Origin: Perkinsus olseni
Taxonomy: Eukaryota > Perkinsozoa > Perkinsida > Perkinsidae
Direction of reading: 5' to 3'
DNA: 64,000 bases
Assembly: GCA_013115135.1 (NCBI GenBank)
Contig: JABANP010000108.1
Location: forward strand, 1-64,000
Shown here: positions 10,793-23,502 of the stretch, one piece after another
How the letters are laid out: each line of letters starts with the position of its first letter
How positions within the stretch are numbered: position 1 is the stretch's first letter
The notes under the pieces: model-generated
What the model saw: only the letters and a program-made list of their open reading frames with translations
Told to the model about the DNA's origin: nothing
Databases searched by the model: none
Program-made: the position numbers and the translations under genes

Positions 10793-11194
10793 ATGAAGTC
10801 CCACTTCGTTGTGACCACCTTGCTCACCGTTTCTGTCGCCATCGTTATCCAGAACGATGAATCCGCGGTCAATGATGTAGAAGAGTTTAACGCAAACCAC
10901 ATTTTGCAGGATTACGTCGTAGGGAACCACTACAAGTTCAGTGATGACTCCGTCGTAAATAGGGCTCAAGCTCATGCTGCCGGTCGCTCGCTGTTGCCTT
11001 CTATCAGCTTCAATTGTGGGGTATGTACCAGGTACCGTATTGAGAGCGATGGAAAGTGGACTTGCGTGGCTTACAAGAATAGTTGCACTGGCTTCACTGG
11101 CGATGAAAGCGGCGGTGGTGGCTCCTTTAGAAGGAGCCTGACGGAAAGCACACCTGAGGATGGTGCTGTGATGACTGATGGTGCGGATGATTAA
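10793..11194 (+). CDS. Small secreted protein, GGF family member 1
   Basis: The 133-residue frame starts with a clear signal peptide (MKSHFVVTTLLTVSVAIVIQ) followed by the family word NDES. The middle has a short Cys motif, CGVCTRYRIESDGKWTC, and the C-terminal part is Gly/Ser-rich (ESGGGGSF) with an acidic tail. It is the longest intact member of a family seen also at 12732, 52980 and 59123 and as a relic at 23503. The start is chosen because all members begin MKS/MKF with the same hydrophobic stretch and the same upstream word ending in acatgaag. It is expected to enter the secretory pathway. Function unknown; no catalytic motif is visible. Confidence 0.75.
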   Translation: MKSHFVVTTLLTVSVAIVIQNDESAVNDVEEFNANHILQDYVVGNHYKFSDDSVVNRAQAHAAGRSLLPSISFNCGVCTRYRIESDGKWTCVAYKNSCTGFTGDESGGGGSFRRSLTESTPEDGAVMTDGADD

Positions 11195-12731
11195 CTTGGC
11201 CGTGATGACACCGCCTCCTTGCTGAGGATTTTACTATGGTTATCAAAGCCTGTGATGTCTCTACGTTGGGTGCTGTAACTATATAGTGACCAGGTCAAGG
11301 GCCTGCGCACAGGCGCATCATTTTCTTTTTGTTATATACTTAATTGGTACATAACCAGTTAGGTAATCCGTATTCATTCAGATGCAGTGGACAATTCTGT
11401 ACCCCTCCGTTGTGCGTGCAATCACGTAGGCAGACCCCGCTCTGCCGGACTCTGCCGTGGCCAGTCGCACGCTCACTACGGTCGCCAGTCTATACTGTAC
11501 TGCTTTCTCAACCAAGGAAGCGTTCTCGCGTTACAAACGCGACTGACCTAACAGTCGCGAAGCAAGCGCTATATGGATGGTGGATAGTGTGGCCAGAGCT
11601 TTCGATAGGTTGGTGTCTCTTCGTTGAGGTGAGCCGCGCGGTCCCGAGGTCCGCGAAGGTCAGGGCCCACGAGTGAAGCGCATTCCGCGGCATCGGGACA
11701 AGCCTAGGGCGGGCAGCCTGATGAAGCCGTCCGCACGCTGAGCGTGCCACGCTCCCAACGGAAACACAACAATAACAAAAAGAGCCAATACTGAATTATT
11801 GTTGTGAACGACACTGTCAGCGACAGTCTGTCACCATTAGCCCGGAGACGCGCTGACTTCCGCCACGACAGCGTCATGAGCGACCCAGTGTGAAGTATCG
11901 CCCCAGGTTACCCCCACGGCACGGCACGGGGATGCACCTGACAGGAAGGTCGGTAGTAGAAGCCGATGTCCTCGGGGACAATGCTGTAGCGTCGGGGCCA
12001 TTCTGAATCGACCCAATATGAGAGACTCTCTGGAGTTGACTCGACGCTTGGAGCTGGCACGGAACGGTTGACATTGAGCCCGCTTGAACTTGACGTGTTA
12101 GTGCATTCGCTAAGACCTGATAGCCTCCTTCTAAGGCAGGCGGGCAACATGCCCCCACGGGACACGTGGCGTGACTCCACTGTGTGGACAGATATACTCG
12201 AAGTCGTGATCACGTCGTCGGTTGATACTATAGGTAGTCGATGGTGACAACTCTGGCAGCACAATCGCAGAGGCAGATACAGATATAAGAAAATACTTGG
12301 GCTGCGGCCGACAAGGCTGACAGGAGTGCCATCAATAATCCTCAGAAGACTCTGAATGTAACCGATCCCGTGACGCATATGCTACACTAGACTTTGGCGC
12401 CAGCTAGACACTGTCTACTTCGCACATGCAAGGCAGCACAGCCAACAACTAAAGGTAGTTGATATCGCCCGAACGGGATCGATTTACACACATCAAAATA
12501 GCGAACAATCGATCGCAGCTAACAGACTGGCCAACAGGGGCCAAGCAGATCATCCTACCACAACTGGTGTCACCAGGTGACAGTGTCACCGTGACACCAC
12601 GCCCATTATAGGCGATCTCTTGCTAGCCAGGAATAATTCAAGCCACGAACCTGGTTCGTGGTTCGTCAAACCAACGAGATTTTCGTTCGTATTGGTGTGC
12701 CGATCTCATTATCGCGCTCAGCTTCACAAAC
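11195..12731. other. Intergenic, contains one copy of a dispersed ~300-bp repeat
   Basis: No gene is supported. About 11755-12060 is similar to 15140-15450 and 24840-25125, with shared words such as cgctgacttccgccacgaca and gtatcgccccaggtt. This copy is the most diverged of the three. The downstream part of the preceding gene resembles the region after the gene at 12732, which suggests an old tandem duplication of GGF genes. Confidence 0.6.
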
Positions 12732-12992
12732 ATGAAGTTCCCCTTCGTGGCGTCGATATTGCTCATAGTCTCTGCCGCCATTGTGATTGGGAACGATGAA
12801 TCCGCCGCGTCCAACGCAGGAAGCAGTTCAACGCCCACATTGCGCAGGAATGTCGTGAGGAATGACTTCGAGTCCAGTTCTGACTCCGCCGTCAGTGTTG
12901 AAGTTCATGGTGGCGGTCACACAAGCGGCGGTGGTGGCGGTGGCGGCTTCGACGATGAGGATGGCGGCGGTGGTGGCGGTGGCGGCTTTTGA
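12732..12992 (+). CDS. Small secreted protein, GGF family member 2
   Basis: An 86-residue protein with a signal peptide (MKFPFVASILLIVSAAIVIG), the family word NDES and a spacer VVRNDFESSSDSAVS. Two poly-Gly blocks follow, ending GGGGGGGF at the stop. It lacks the Cys motif of member 1. A decayed LTR element begins about 110 bp after the stop. Upstream sequence resembles that of member 1. Likely secreted; role unknown. Confidence 0.7.
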   Translation: MKFPFVASILLIVSAAIVIGNDESAASNAGSSSTPTLRRNVVRNDFESSSDSAVSVEVHGGGHTSGGGGGGGFDDEDGGGGGGGGF

Positions 12993-13099
12993 AAGAAGAC
13001 CGACGGAGGGCACACCGTGTACCGAACACGTGCCGGTGCTGTGATGACTCCTGATGACTGTGATGATGACACCGCCCCCATTGCTGCGTGCTGAGATGC

Positions 13100-13291
13100 T
13101 GTTGCCATCATTGCTGTGATGTCTATGCCTTGAGTACTGTACAATGTACTCCGTATTGCTGTGGTTGTATAGGTTGCCAAGTTTAACTATTCCACCATAG
13201 CTATTTTGCTGCGGTGTACACAAGTACAATTCTGCCTCTCGGCTTACTCTGTGCTGTTGTGTTAAGCACAGTACCAAGGGCATCTGTAACA
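13100..13291 (+). repeat. 5' LTR of the decayed element
   Basis: It is nearly identical over its length to 59608-59800, begins TG and ends ACA. It lies in what would be the 3' flank of the GGF gene at 12732. Confidence 0.8.
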
Positions 13292-13295
13292 TCTG

Positions 13296-14200
13296 GTGCC
13301 CAGACCCACACCATCAAGAACAACCCAGATGCCCTTCAAACTTGAGAGCGTGCTCAACCACTACGACGGCGTTGGTGATTACGCCCTGTGGCTACGGCAA
13401 TTTGATACTGTGGCATCGGCTTCTAGATTGAACACAAAGCAAAAACCCGAATACATTGTCCACTTCAATGTGGTTCTGCTAAGGACGTCGCCAGACAAGC
13501 TGTTGATGAGGTAGATGAAAGAGTCGAAACGATGCCGCGAATGTGAACAAAAGCATCGGGGCAAGCGTTTTCGTTTAACACCAATGAGGCGTGGTGGCTG
13601 CTCACCCCAAGAACCCAGGGATCCTGGCCCAGGATTCCTGTACTGTAACTCGTGATGCAGTGGACGGTGTGAGTCACACCATGTGATGGCAGAGTTCCGT
13701 CGCTACATCAAGGCCCTTGCGGTCATGACCGCCGTTCCGACGGAGATCATCCTGAGGGAGAGCCTTATGGCTTGTTTCCCTGAGGATGCCAGGCGAGATA
13801 TCGAGGTGTTTTATGAGGATGGAGAAGGGTTGAGCTTGGCCGACATTGTTGCCAAAGCCAGAATTTGAAGAAGTCCTCTTTAAAGAGCCTTTTGAAACAG
13901 GCCTCCTATGGCGCCCTAGGCAACCGTTCCATGCCCACGGGCACGACCCCGATCGCTCCCTTGAACTTGTTCTCAATTCTTGATAACCACACATAAATAT
14001 AAACGTGACGGTCATACTGCATCAGAAATTCTGGTGCAGTATGAGCGTCACGTTCTGATTCAGAATGTAGACGAGCTGGTGATGGGAAGGGTCAACCTCC
14101 TCAGCAAGGATAAGTCGGTTAAGGCAAGGCGCTTGCCGCAAGGGCCCCCGACGCTTTCACTGTCATAAAGTAGGCCATATCGCCAGTGAGTGACTGCTGA
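13296..14200 (+). pseudogene. Gag relic with zinc-knuckle remnant
   Basis: The first frame (13296-13514) reads LESVLNHYDGVGDYALWLRQ, a gag-like start directly after the LTR. A second open piece at 13683-13868 contains EFRRYIKALAVM and FPEDARRDIEVFYEDGEGLS. Near 14155-14200, FHCHKVGHIASE is a degenerate CCHC knuckle followed by a stop. Several stops and frame changes show that it is dead. Confidence 0.65.
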
Positions 14201-14319
14201 GGGAGCACTCGTCTGCTAGAGCACCAGTACAAGAACCACCTGATCAGGGTTCCCGCCGGCTAGGAAACCTCAGGAGGGCGGAGTTTCCTTGCACATGTGA
14301 AACGTCCTCACCTACTTTG

Positions 14320-14700
14320 TAGGTTTGACCAAGAAGAGCACCAGGCGTCGGTCGACACTTGGTGTGACTGTAGCCTAATAAGTGCACTGTTTGTTAAGAA
14401 GAAGGGTATCCCTGTGGAGACGACTACGGCATCGGTATCTTCCCGACTCATGGATTGATGGTACCGGGACTTACGGACAGACCAAGTGCGTCAATCTCAT
14501 AGGACATATACAGAGAAGAATACCCGTGCCTCACGTACACGCTCGACCAGCTCGGGGATGAACTAAGATCGACAATATCGACATCCTTCGCCATATGCGT
14601 ATATGTAAACCTTACACTGGCGCTGGAGGCGAGCGCTTGCTTCGTCGCCGTACTTGCACCGCTCTGTACTACTCGGGTCTTGTATAGTGTAGATCGTCGC
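14320..14700 (+). pseudogene. Aspartic protease relic
   Basis: The reading gives VDTWCDCSLISALFVKKKG, in which the catalytic DTG has become DTW (Asp codon at 14353). Later IDNIDILRHMRICKPYTGAG resembles the end of Ty3-type proteases. In-frame stops separate the pieces. It follows the gag relic, as expected. Confidence 0.5.
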
Positions 14701-14843
14701 ACAACCCCGCTTAATCTCGTCCCTAAAGTCAGCAGTCAATCACGCACTGATCGGCACGGTGCCGATCCAACTATTGGATTCCAATACCCACTGTAGCGTT
14801 TGACGGCGGAGGTGAGCTCTGAGATACGTCTCAGCGGTGTGGG

Positions 14844-15083
14844 TTGAGCTCCGGGCCTTTTTCTCATCACCTTCGTCACCTTCCTGCTCTATTTCATCCT
14901 TCTCTTCGTGTCTTACGGACAGGAGTTGCTCCTGATAAGGTTGAACATGCCAAGACTGAATTGGCACGGCTGATAAGGCTGAATTTAGCCAATAATCTCA
15001 ATTCGATGTTGGGCAGTAAAGTATTCACGCATGCAGTGTTAGTATGCTGCCAACAAAAGTCGTTGCAGTGCTTCAATCACTAG
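14844..15083 (+). CDS. Short ORF conserved between the two duplication copies
   Basis: A 79-codon frame shares with 24548-24781 the pattern LPALxxPSLxVLRTxVAxDK, then VEHA, LAN, MLG and VFxHA, although the surrounding DNA has diverged noticeably. That could reflect coding constraint, for example an exon, or chance retention after duplication. There is no signal peptide or domain. Confidence 0.25.
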   Translation: MSSGPFSHHLRHLPALFHPSLRVLRTGVAPDKVEHAKTELARLIRLNLANNLNSMLGSKVFTHAVLVCCQQKSLQCFNH

Positions 15084-15129
15084 GCATGACTAGCAAGCAT
15101 GAGACGCCAATGTCTCCTGCAGCCATGGG

Positions 15130-15450
15130 CACGTTTTCAACCGTTGAAATTGAACGGGAACACAACAATAACGAAGTGAACCGATACTGAATTACTGCCA
15201 TGAACAAGACTGTCAGCCCAGAGACGCGCTGACTTCCGCCACGACAGCGTCATGAGCGATCCAGCAACTCGATTCCCCACCGCCACTGTGGAGTATCGCC
15301 CCAGGTTCTCCCCATGGCACAGGGCTGCACCTGACGGATAAGGTCGGTAATGGAAGCCTGTGACTTCGGAGGGGCAATGTGGTAGCGCTGTTGCACTTCT
15401 GAATGGACCCATTACGAGAGACTCCCTGGAGGAGACTCAGCGCTTTTCAA
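15130..15450. repeat. Dispersed ~300-bp repeat, copy 2
   Basis: It is similar to 24840-25125 (the duplicate) and to 11755-12060 (an older copy). It contains ACGACAGCGTCAT at 15241-15253. No coding potential is evident. Confidence 0.7.
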
Positions 15451-15991
15451 CCCAGCTATCATCATCAGCGAGAATCGGCTCTTTTATGAGACACTGTCTC
15501 AAAGAGGAGCCAATCTTAGCCACACATCTTGAGCCTCCTTAGAGCCTCCTCAAATCTGGAGCCTGTCTTAAAGACAGGCTCCACACAGGGAAAGATTTCG
15601 ACCAAATTCTCGATACCGAAAAAAAAACGTAGGCATAAGTCCTCCGAGGAATATCGAAAATGTGGTACATCGATTCAAGAAAAGCTACTCCTGAATAGAG
15701 TTGAATACCCTTTCTTTTTTCGATGGCGCTACAATCGGCGACACTGACGACTCGCTAGTAACAAGGCAACCAAGCTTCCTCTCTTGAATTCACTCCGGGA
15801 GCCTCCCGGCTCGCTTCCGACAACCAACTTGGTTGTCCCGAACTCTTGAAGAGTAGCGACCATCGTGAGCCTAGCCTTATGCTCGCTACAGCAGTCCCCA
15901 CGATTCCTGAGCTCTGTGAAGGTTATACTATAGACACCATAGGATGAAGACTAGACACGGCATAAAACCAGGTTCGCGCGGAGGCGTTTAC

Positions 15992-18900
15992 TCACATGTT
16001 CTCCTGCACTTTCACAGTGCTCTCTTCCACACTCAATAGCCTCAACTTCGCCCCATCACCAACCATACCGACCAAATCAGGACCAACTCTACCAACTCGG
16101 AGCGGTGAGAATCCCATCTCATGCGTCCAGACCGGCGCCGGGGTGCCCATTTTGAATAGGAAGACGGTGTTCTCACCAGCAGCCACCACCCTCCCACGAG
16201 ACAGGGACGTAGCACTCGTGAGGCCCTTCACCATCCACGTCGATTGCATCACACATCTTACGGCCGGCTGCTTCCGAATGTATCCAGCCCAGAGCTGCCC
16301 ACCCGACAGACCGGCGCAGAAGGCCACCGTCTCGGGACTAATGGAGATTTCCATGACGTATGACTTCTTGCTGCCGTCACGCGCCGGAACGCTCGCCAGA
16401 CGGGCCAGCCTAGCGGGTTGGGAAGTCTCTATTGGAATGGTAGTCCAGGCCAGAACACCCGAGGCACTGCCCACCAGCACTCGCCTTCCTTTGAAGGCTG
16501 CCACCGCGGTGATCGCTTCTTCACGGAACACTTCAAGCTGGATGTAGTCCACTTTCGTCTTCTCTGGATTCAGATTGTACACGCGTGCCCGGCCGTCGGA
16601 GAGGCCGACCACAATGGAGTCCAAGCCATCACTAGAGATGATAGTAACGCACTTCACTGAGACTGTCTCCGGGGCTGCCTCATGATAGCGTGTTAGCCCC
16701 TCAAGCCTTCCGTGCTCTCCTGGACGATACAGTACCACATCTCTGCTGCTAGCCACAGCGAGCAAACCAGCACGACAATCCATTCCCACCGGACTGCGTG
16801 GCACCATTGACCTCAGTCGAGCTCGGATGCGCTTGTCCCAGTCCACAAACCACACGGTAGCAGCGGAACCTTGCGTGATGACCACACCATCGTTGGCCGA
16901 ACCGAAGAACTGTATAGACGCGATGCCCTCCGTGAAGCGCATGGGTTCAGGTTCAAGCTTGGATTCCCAGACGCCAAGAAGATCCTTGCTGAGGCTCACA
17001 CCATAGACGCAGTCGTCGTCGGTAGCAGCCAGCAAACCGAAGACGGCTCCCTTCGAGGCTATCGGCAAAGGACTTAGTCTTGACAACGGCTGCGGCTTCT
17101 CGGTAGAGAAAACTCCAACGGCCGCGATGAGCTCGCATACGTCTGTGTCCACCACCATCACAAACCCAGTTGTGGTACCAATGAAGAGATGCGGTGAAGA
17201 CATAGCGACCGAGCACAGAGAGCCTGAGGAGGATCGTCGAGAGTCTCGACGGGTCCTGCGGAAACTACCAGTGAATTGGTCGGGGATCACCACTTCGTTA
17301 AAGGCAAGACCCCAACCTCGCACTCTGTCTTCTTCGCTCCCCTCCTCGGACGTCGCCAACTGCCACATTATAACAGACTCGCTTGTCATAGTTACGAACT
17401 CCATGGCCGACAATGGATTCACAACCTAGGACAAAAACATACACCCGACAGACGGAGCGAAGCAAAACATGATTGCCGTACAATCTCCACATCCAAGTCG
17501 CCTGCTGTCCTCTCTGGTAGCTGCAGGCTCGCTGTTGCTAGGATCTTCGCCTCTTTGCACGTTCCCGTTCGAGGAAGGCCCCACACGACCAGCTGAAGCG
17601 GTATCGTACAGTGCGATAACAACCGAACAGGATCCCGTATCGGAAAGGACGCAAGGGGAAAACAGAAGCATGACAATATGGACTCCATATTATGGAGAGA
17701 CGAGGGTGCTCTACTCAACTGGCGAAGACACATTTTAGAACAATCTTGTGTGGTCCACACTGCGGAGCAACGTTGCTAGTTGCTCCGCAACAGTGCAAAG
17801 TAATGTTGATACTTGGACGGTGCAACAGTGGCGGTGGGCGTCAATTGAGCGCATCGGAGGTTGATTTTGGGCGAGCTCATAATGAGTTCCCCCACAATTA
17901 AGAAAGGTCTCATGACGGTGGTTCTCACATTCCCGACACTTTGATCATCTCCTGAGGTCCCTCGACTGCACGATAGCGCCAGACTGTCAGCCAAAAGCTT
18001 GCAGGATTTACTGCCTTCGGGTAAGTGGGTAACCGACTGACACGATACCACTCCAATCGCAACACCAGCTAGAAATGCAGCTGGCTTTAACAGGGAAGGA
18101 GAACATTGCAGTCGAGGCAAAGGGAGAAAGCTTTGGTATGACGAACCACCATCAATTATACGGCAGAAACTCCAATAACAAGTAACTCACCAGAGGCTCC
18201 ACGAACTTGGACATCTTCCTGTCCTCTTCCTCACCATCCTCCGCTGACAAAGCGATCCCAGCCTCCACAAGGTCCCACACGACCATCCAGCGCCCATCAT
18301 CGGCCGAGGCCAGCAGAGTCCGCATCGTCAAGGGGCTCAAGTCAAGAGACGTTAGTTTCCGCAGTCCGACCACGCTGTCCGGTATGATCAGATAGGTGTC
18401 GCGATCCTCCACCAAGCTGGCCAGATGGACCCATCGGTGGCAAGCCGTCGCCAGATGACCCAACTCACTCAGCCACAGTACGACAGACCCTCCGCCACAG
18501 AAACGCTGGTACGTAATGCTTCCAACTGCTTCGCTCCGCTCAACTTTTTCGACATTTTCAGCAACCGGTATCTCCACGGGTCTTTCCTCGGCTTCCACAG
18601 TATCATATTGAATTATCTCCTTAATTGCTTCGCTCCGCTCAGACGTTTTCACTACATCTTCCATCATCACCGGAGCTTCTTGTCGATCATCTTCGTCCTC
18701 ATCAAACGAATGGAACAATCCCCGTCCCTCCACAGTAACCCTCTCAACCCCCGATACCTCAGCAATGGACTCAACCGACTTCTTCTCAGGGACGCCCAAG
18801 CGATCTGTCGGCTCTACACTCTCGAACAGGTAGGGAAAGGACCATAGGCAGACCTCGGTGCTACTAGCCGTCAGCAACAGCTCACCAACGGCGAAGATCT

Positions 18901-21900
18901 CTCGTCTGAAGGAAGCTGAATAACACCGATACTCAGGCAACCTCAGCTCCGACGAATGGTATCAGTAAATCAAATCAATTTCACTAACCCTCTCGCCTGC
19001 GGACTCGGCCCATCACAGTCGGCGGACATTTTCCCACCATTCTCGCTGGAAAAAGTTGGAAGCACTGCGAAGCCCCATGGCGCCGTCCTACGGTGGGAAA
19101 TGGTGAGCATGGTAAGTTTGTTCCCCTGGCCGGTGTAACGGGTCGTCGCTGCGAGCCTGAGACATCTGCCGCTGCCAATCGCCCCCAAACCTACATCAAC
19201 CTACATCTCTATAGTAGTCGCTGACCCTCAGCTGGTGATCGAGGTGACCGGCCGTGATTATCTTCCGCCCATCCGTGCCCTTCAGAGTTGCACTCATGTA
19301 GAGCGAAGTGACCATACCCTGAGGGAGAGGGGGAAGAAACACGTCAGTCCCAAGAAAGTCATGAACAAGAAATCGGCGCTTAATGACACGAGAAAAAGCA
19401 CTCCGATGAAGAGCTGCAATTCTCGCTCTAATTATGAGACCGGAACTCTCAAAAATGGCGAGTGGGCATGAATAACGAAAAAGGTGGTATTTTACAACTC
19501 TGGCATCCATTTTCAGAGCTCTCCCCTCCGAATCAGCAAAAGGGTATGCTTACCGCCATAACACAGTTAATAGAGTGCTCCAGGAGACCAGAGTCTGGAT
19601 CGTATACTCGTACCCAGGAGTCACTCAGGCCCACCAAGAGAAGGACACCGTCCGCTGAGAACTGATGAGAACACTCAGTCACATCGGGCGGTAGTGCCAC
19701 AACGATAACCGTAACTTCATGAAAACCCCTGCAGCAGAAATTCCGTTTTTTGTTGAGAAAATGATGCTATCGGTCTCTGAGGCTAGTGAGACGAATACGT
19801 TGAAGATTCACCACGTGAAACCGGAGTGCATGTGAATGTATTTTTCATATCGCGGGCGAAGTTGACTTTTTCTTCACGATCGGGGGAAAGTACATATCCC
19901 CACCGCTAAAGCGGAGACTGGATGTTTCATCACCCTTCTGTCCTAGCGACCGCCCAACCCCACATGAATGTTATTAATTTATTCCAGCCGAGGGAAGACT
20001 TATCGATCGCTTGATCGATTTGGATTGATGGAAGTTCGAGAATAGCTCATTTCTCACCGTGTAAGTCGTAATCGCAGCGGTGGCTTTCTGCATATGGTTC
20101 ACTTTCAGGACACGATAAGTCTCTAAGTCCGGAAGCTGGGCGAGTGCGATTGCCCTCTCGTGTGAGTACAGGGCGATCATAGTATGATGACGGGAGGCGG
20201 GGCGAAGAGCGAAGGTGGGTGGCTGTATCTAAAGATTCCGGCGACTGAAAAAGCAATGCATTCGAAACACTAAGCCGGGTCCCCTATTCCTCGAAATTCC
20301 ATGAATAATTCCGGGATGAGCGGTTCGATGAGTCCAGAGAACCATCGGCAGCTAATTTCTTGAAAAGTGTTCCATATAAATGAAAAAGAGGAAAATTCCC
20401 GGAAAATCGAGCACCAGAGGAAAATTCGGAACGTTCGCCATCAATGAATGCCACTCCTCCAACACAGCACTCACTTGCATATCTTCCTTCGTCGAAGGAA
20501 CTACGGGTAGTATTGGCTTGGACACGACCGAGTCTGGACACCTCGTCGCCTCGAACTTCCTAGCCTCATCATGGACCACGACACGGCCCGTGGTGTCCCC
20601 AGATAGCAGCAATGACGATGACGACGATACCGACGCGAACGACAGGCAAGTAACTCGAAACAGTGGATATTCGAAGAGCTGCTGGAAGTGCTTCTCACCA
20701 GAATTCGCGTGGTGTTTCAACTCGAACATCGGTGATGATGTCCTCGTGTGCTCTCCGACAGCCGAGATCTCGAAAATCATCACGGCGCCAGACTCGAACC
20801 CAGCAGCGAGCAGAGGGGCCTCGTCCTCCTCAACGGCTATGGACCGTTGGAAGGCCAACGACGTCGGGAGATCCTGAGACATGAAGACAACAACGGTGCT
20901 ATAGTGAATTCACACTCAGGATTGCAGTGACAATCGGGAGGAAGCGATCCGAATAGCCCTACAGGCTCAGCTTTGAACTCGAGTAGAGTTCTCGCAGTTC
21001 CATTGGCGATTTCCCAGACACGCATGCAGGCGTCAGCTGCCGCCGTACAGAGTTTGGTACCGCAGGACGACACAGCGGCGCAGCGGATCTCACTCTTGTG
21101 CGATCGGGACACCACTGTGTACCTGATAAAACTCGCGATACAGCGGTTGACTTCACAGTTAATTCTGATACTTTACGGAGCTTGTACAATCGGCAAGCCG
21201 AATCTTGCTGACTCGGCGAGGCGATTCCCGTTAGTGGGTCCCCGACGTTCGGGTCATGAATGAGAGTCTCCCGAATTCCATATTTACTTGGAAAGCCTCC
21301 CACTCACTTGCATGCTTCCAAGTCGAGCACTCCAACGCTACCATCCCCAACGGAACAGACGAGCTGGAGATCATCGGGTGTGAGGTCCAACCCATACACT
21401 GGCCCGGGCAACTGACAAGCACACAGTGCTCGGCACTGAGTGCGGATATATTGTTCGGCTACTATGCTTGCTAGTGGCAACTTGCTACCGTGCGCTTTGA
21501 CACTCTAGAAGCCCGTTACAGACGAGAGTCGTGTTTCGCTAGTCTCATTCAGTCTTACCAACTTCGTCTCACATTTCACTCATCCTCAATCTAGATAATA
21601 TTGGAGAACGGTCTCTGTTGTTCGATAAGAAGGGAGTGGAACTGCCCCGACCTCGCATAATGAGTCAAGAGGAGCGGCTAGGGGCTATCGAATTGTCGAT
21701 TATTGAGTCAGTCACCTCCAGCAGACGCTCAGAAAGTCAGAGGAAAAATCACGCTCGTTGGAACAAAAGCTACAGCAAATGTGCTTGAATTTGATCCCAC
21801 CAATGAGCCATGAGATGAGCCGCGCAATCTTACCTTAGCCTGCATATAGTAGTTTGTGAAGTCCAACGGCCATACCCTGATGTAGCCATCGGCACCAGCA

Positions 21901-21966
21901 GTGCACACGAAGCCTTCGGTGACGGTGATGGCCCAAATAGGACAACCGTCGTCGTAAAGGCGGTAC
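15992..21966 (-). CDS. WDR90/POC16-like protein, 5'-truncated duplicate copy
   Basis: This copy contains the same exons as the 3' half of the complete gene. It starts with the exon at 21966 (TAGADGYIRVWPLDF) and goes on through the WD exons near 21.4, 21.1, 20.9-20.5, 20.2 and 19.6 kb, then about 18.9-18.2 kb, and the long last exon 17425-15992. The CFA20 domain and the first WD repeats are absent; retroelement sequence lies upstream instead. All shared frames remain open and splice sites are kept, so purifying selection or very recent origin is likely. Last exons differ by few residues (C-terminus VQENM against SQENT). Whether it is expressed, and from which promoter, cannot be seen; it may be a pseudogene. 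Confidence 0.75.
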
Positions 21967-22619
21967 CTGATTTGTACCGAGTCGCTAACTCATTTACATT
22001 GAAGCAATTTGAGAATGATCTGATTCTTTTGTCATCAATAAGATTGCGAGGAGCAAGGCAGCTCATCATTAGCGAACACGCTGTGTTCGGGTTGTGTTCA
22101 ACACAAAAAAGAGAGGGTAGCGATCAAAATAATCCTCAGAAAAGGTAGTCCTCATACAGTGATTATCGGCTCTCAATGACCTGCTGCTCTCGCACCATTC
22201 GTGCTTCGAGGTTCTAGATTCATAAACTTTAACAGCAAGCTTCATTGCTCTCGGGAGAGAACTCGTCTTCTGACGGCTCAGTGTTGTCTCTTGTTTTGTC
22301 GGCCGTCGTTGTGTGTGGCTACGTCAGAGCTCACTGACTGGAAACGAAGGGCCGCTCAGGCGAAGGAGCCGATCCACTCATTAGCCTCATTGATAACAAT
22401 CGGTGAACTTATCACATTCGTCGCATTGACGGCATTTGGAATGCCTCCAGTCACGCCGCTATCCCCATCAACGCGGAATCGGAGCCTTCCACTTGAAGGG
22501 AGGCGCTCCAGGTGACTGAGTCGGTCTATTAGACTCACGTGTTTGCGATATGGCAGCCAAGACTTTACCGCTCAACACTCCTTGAGCTTCATTAGCCTCA
22601 GGAGCCTCGCCGATTAGCT

Positions 22620-23483
22620 TGTTCCCACAGTAATGCCGATGGTCCAGGGATATCGCTTCCACCCAGTCCGCTACTCTCCAAACTGAATCATCTATATAAC
22701 ACAGGCCTCTACCTCCTTGCGTGCTTCCGACTAGTCTCCGCTGCGCGCGGTCTACTGCCGCGTTATACCTAGAGAACGCCAGACGGGAGCAACTGGATAG
22801 TCCCACAATACTGTGGGACTCGCCTCTACCGATCCCAAGTCGGATGCTACCAGCCACTTTTGCTCCGCTTGGTCGGTATCCAGGAGGCGGTACGCGCCTT
22901 GAATATCATATTGAAGGGCGGTAGGAGACTCGAACCGCAGATCCTCTGGGATCTCCCGCCAGTCTGGCGTTTTCTCCTTCGACTGCTGCCGAGTGGCTCC
23001 TGCATGGGAGGTGGTGCAATCATACGCAAATCTGCCGATCTCTCTCAGTCGTGGCAACAGGGTCGTAATTTTCATAACCCCACTGACTCTATAGTTCGAT
23101 AATAATCTCACTTTGGTGTGCTTCCGGCCATTGAAAATGCTCGTCATTGGGGTGCCCACTCCGGCGCCCCTTTTCTTGGCCTCTTCCACCGTTATTCTCT
23201 CCCTGCGCCCCTCTTCCAACTCTTGATCTATCTTAGCTAGGGACAACTCGGTCAGCTCTGGTCGCAACCTCACCGGACAAACCGGATCCTCGCCATCTCA
23301 TCCGCCCAAATCGGCTGGTTCTCCCTTTCTCAGTGGCTTCGGTGAGAAGGGAGGCCAGCATTGATCACTCTCGGTAATGATCTTCTCTATACCTATCGCC
23401 ACTCCGCCCATCACCCCGACGGCGCCATAGGTATCCTCTGGTTGGGCTTTCTTACCTGAGGCTCTGACGATCGCTTCCAACAA
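22620..23483 (-). pseudogene. Reverse-transcriptase relic of a retroelement
   Basis: Reading the minus strand, an open frame (23273-22752) contains KVRLLSNYRVSG and ALQYDIQGAYRLLDTDQAEQ, which fits RT motif A (Asp codon at 22907-22905). In another frame RGLCYIDDSVW gives motif C, with YIDD at 22698-22687. Upstream, 23483-23298 may be its N-terminal extension. Frame changes show that it is dead. The segment abuts the right breakpoint of duplication copy A. It does not resemble the RT at 5 kb closely; the family is undetermined. Confidence 0.65.
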
Positions 23484-23502
23484 TCGTCCTCTCAGTGGGG
23501 AC

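Larger units (their letters stand above)
13100..14740 (+). mobile_element. Decayed LTR retrotransposon, 5' part
   Basis: A 192-bp LTR (13100-13291, TGTTGCC...TAACA) is followed by tctggtgcccagaccc, a plausible primer-binding site, then by gag-like and protease-like sequence full of stops. No RT or 3' LTR is seen before the region becomes unrecognisable near 14.7 kb. A solo copy of the LTR lies at 59608-59800. Confidence 0.75.
14840..22646. repeat. Segmental duplication, copy A
   Basis: This block is homologous in the same orientation to 24560-31954. The offset is about 9.24 kb on the left, rising to 9.31 kb on the right. Identity is very high in the WDR90-like exons and lower in the left ~1 kb. 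The right end of homology is sharp, at 22646. The unit carries the 3' half of the WDR90-like gene. Confidence 0.9.

Noticed and set aside
12828..13292. Minus-strand ORFs over the poly-Gly gene (poly-Pro and Thr/Ala-rich)
   Set aside because: Their composition is the complement of Gly-repeat codons in the plus-strand gene, and they overlap the LTR.
15996..16547. Plus-strand ORF opposite the last WDR90 exon (also 25180-25788)
   Set aside because: It is antisense to a frame whose WD40 motifs and splice phases are clear.
18425..18847. Plus-strand ORF with hydrophobic and His-rich runs (also 27696-28088)
   Set aside because: It is a shadow of the acidic linker exon of the WDR90-like gene.
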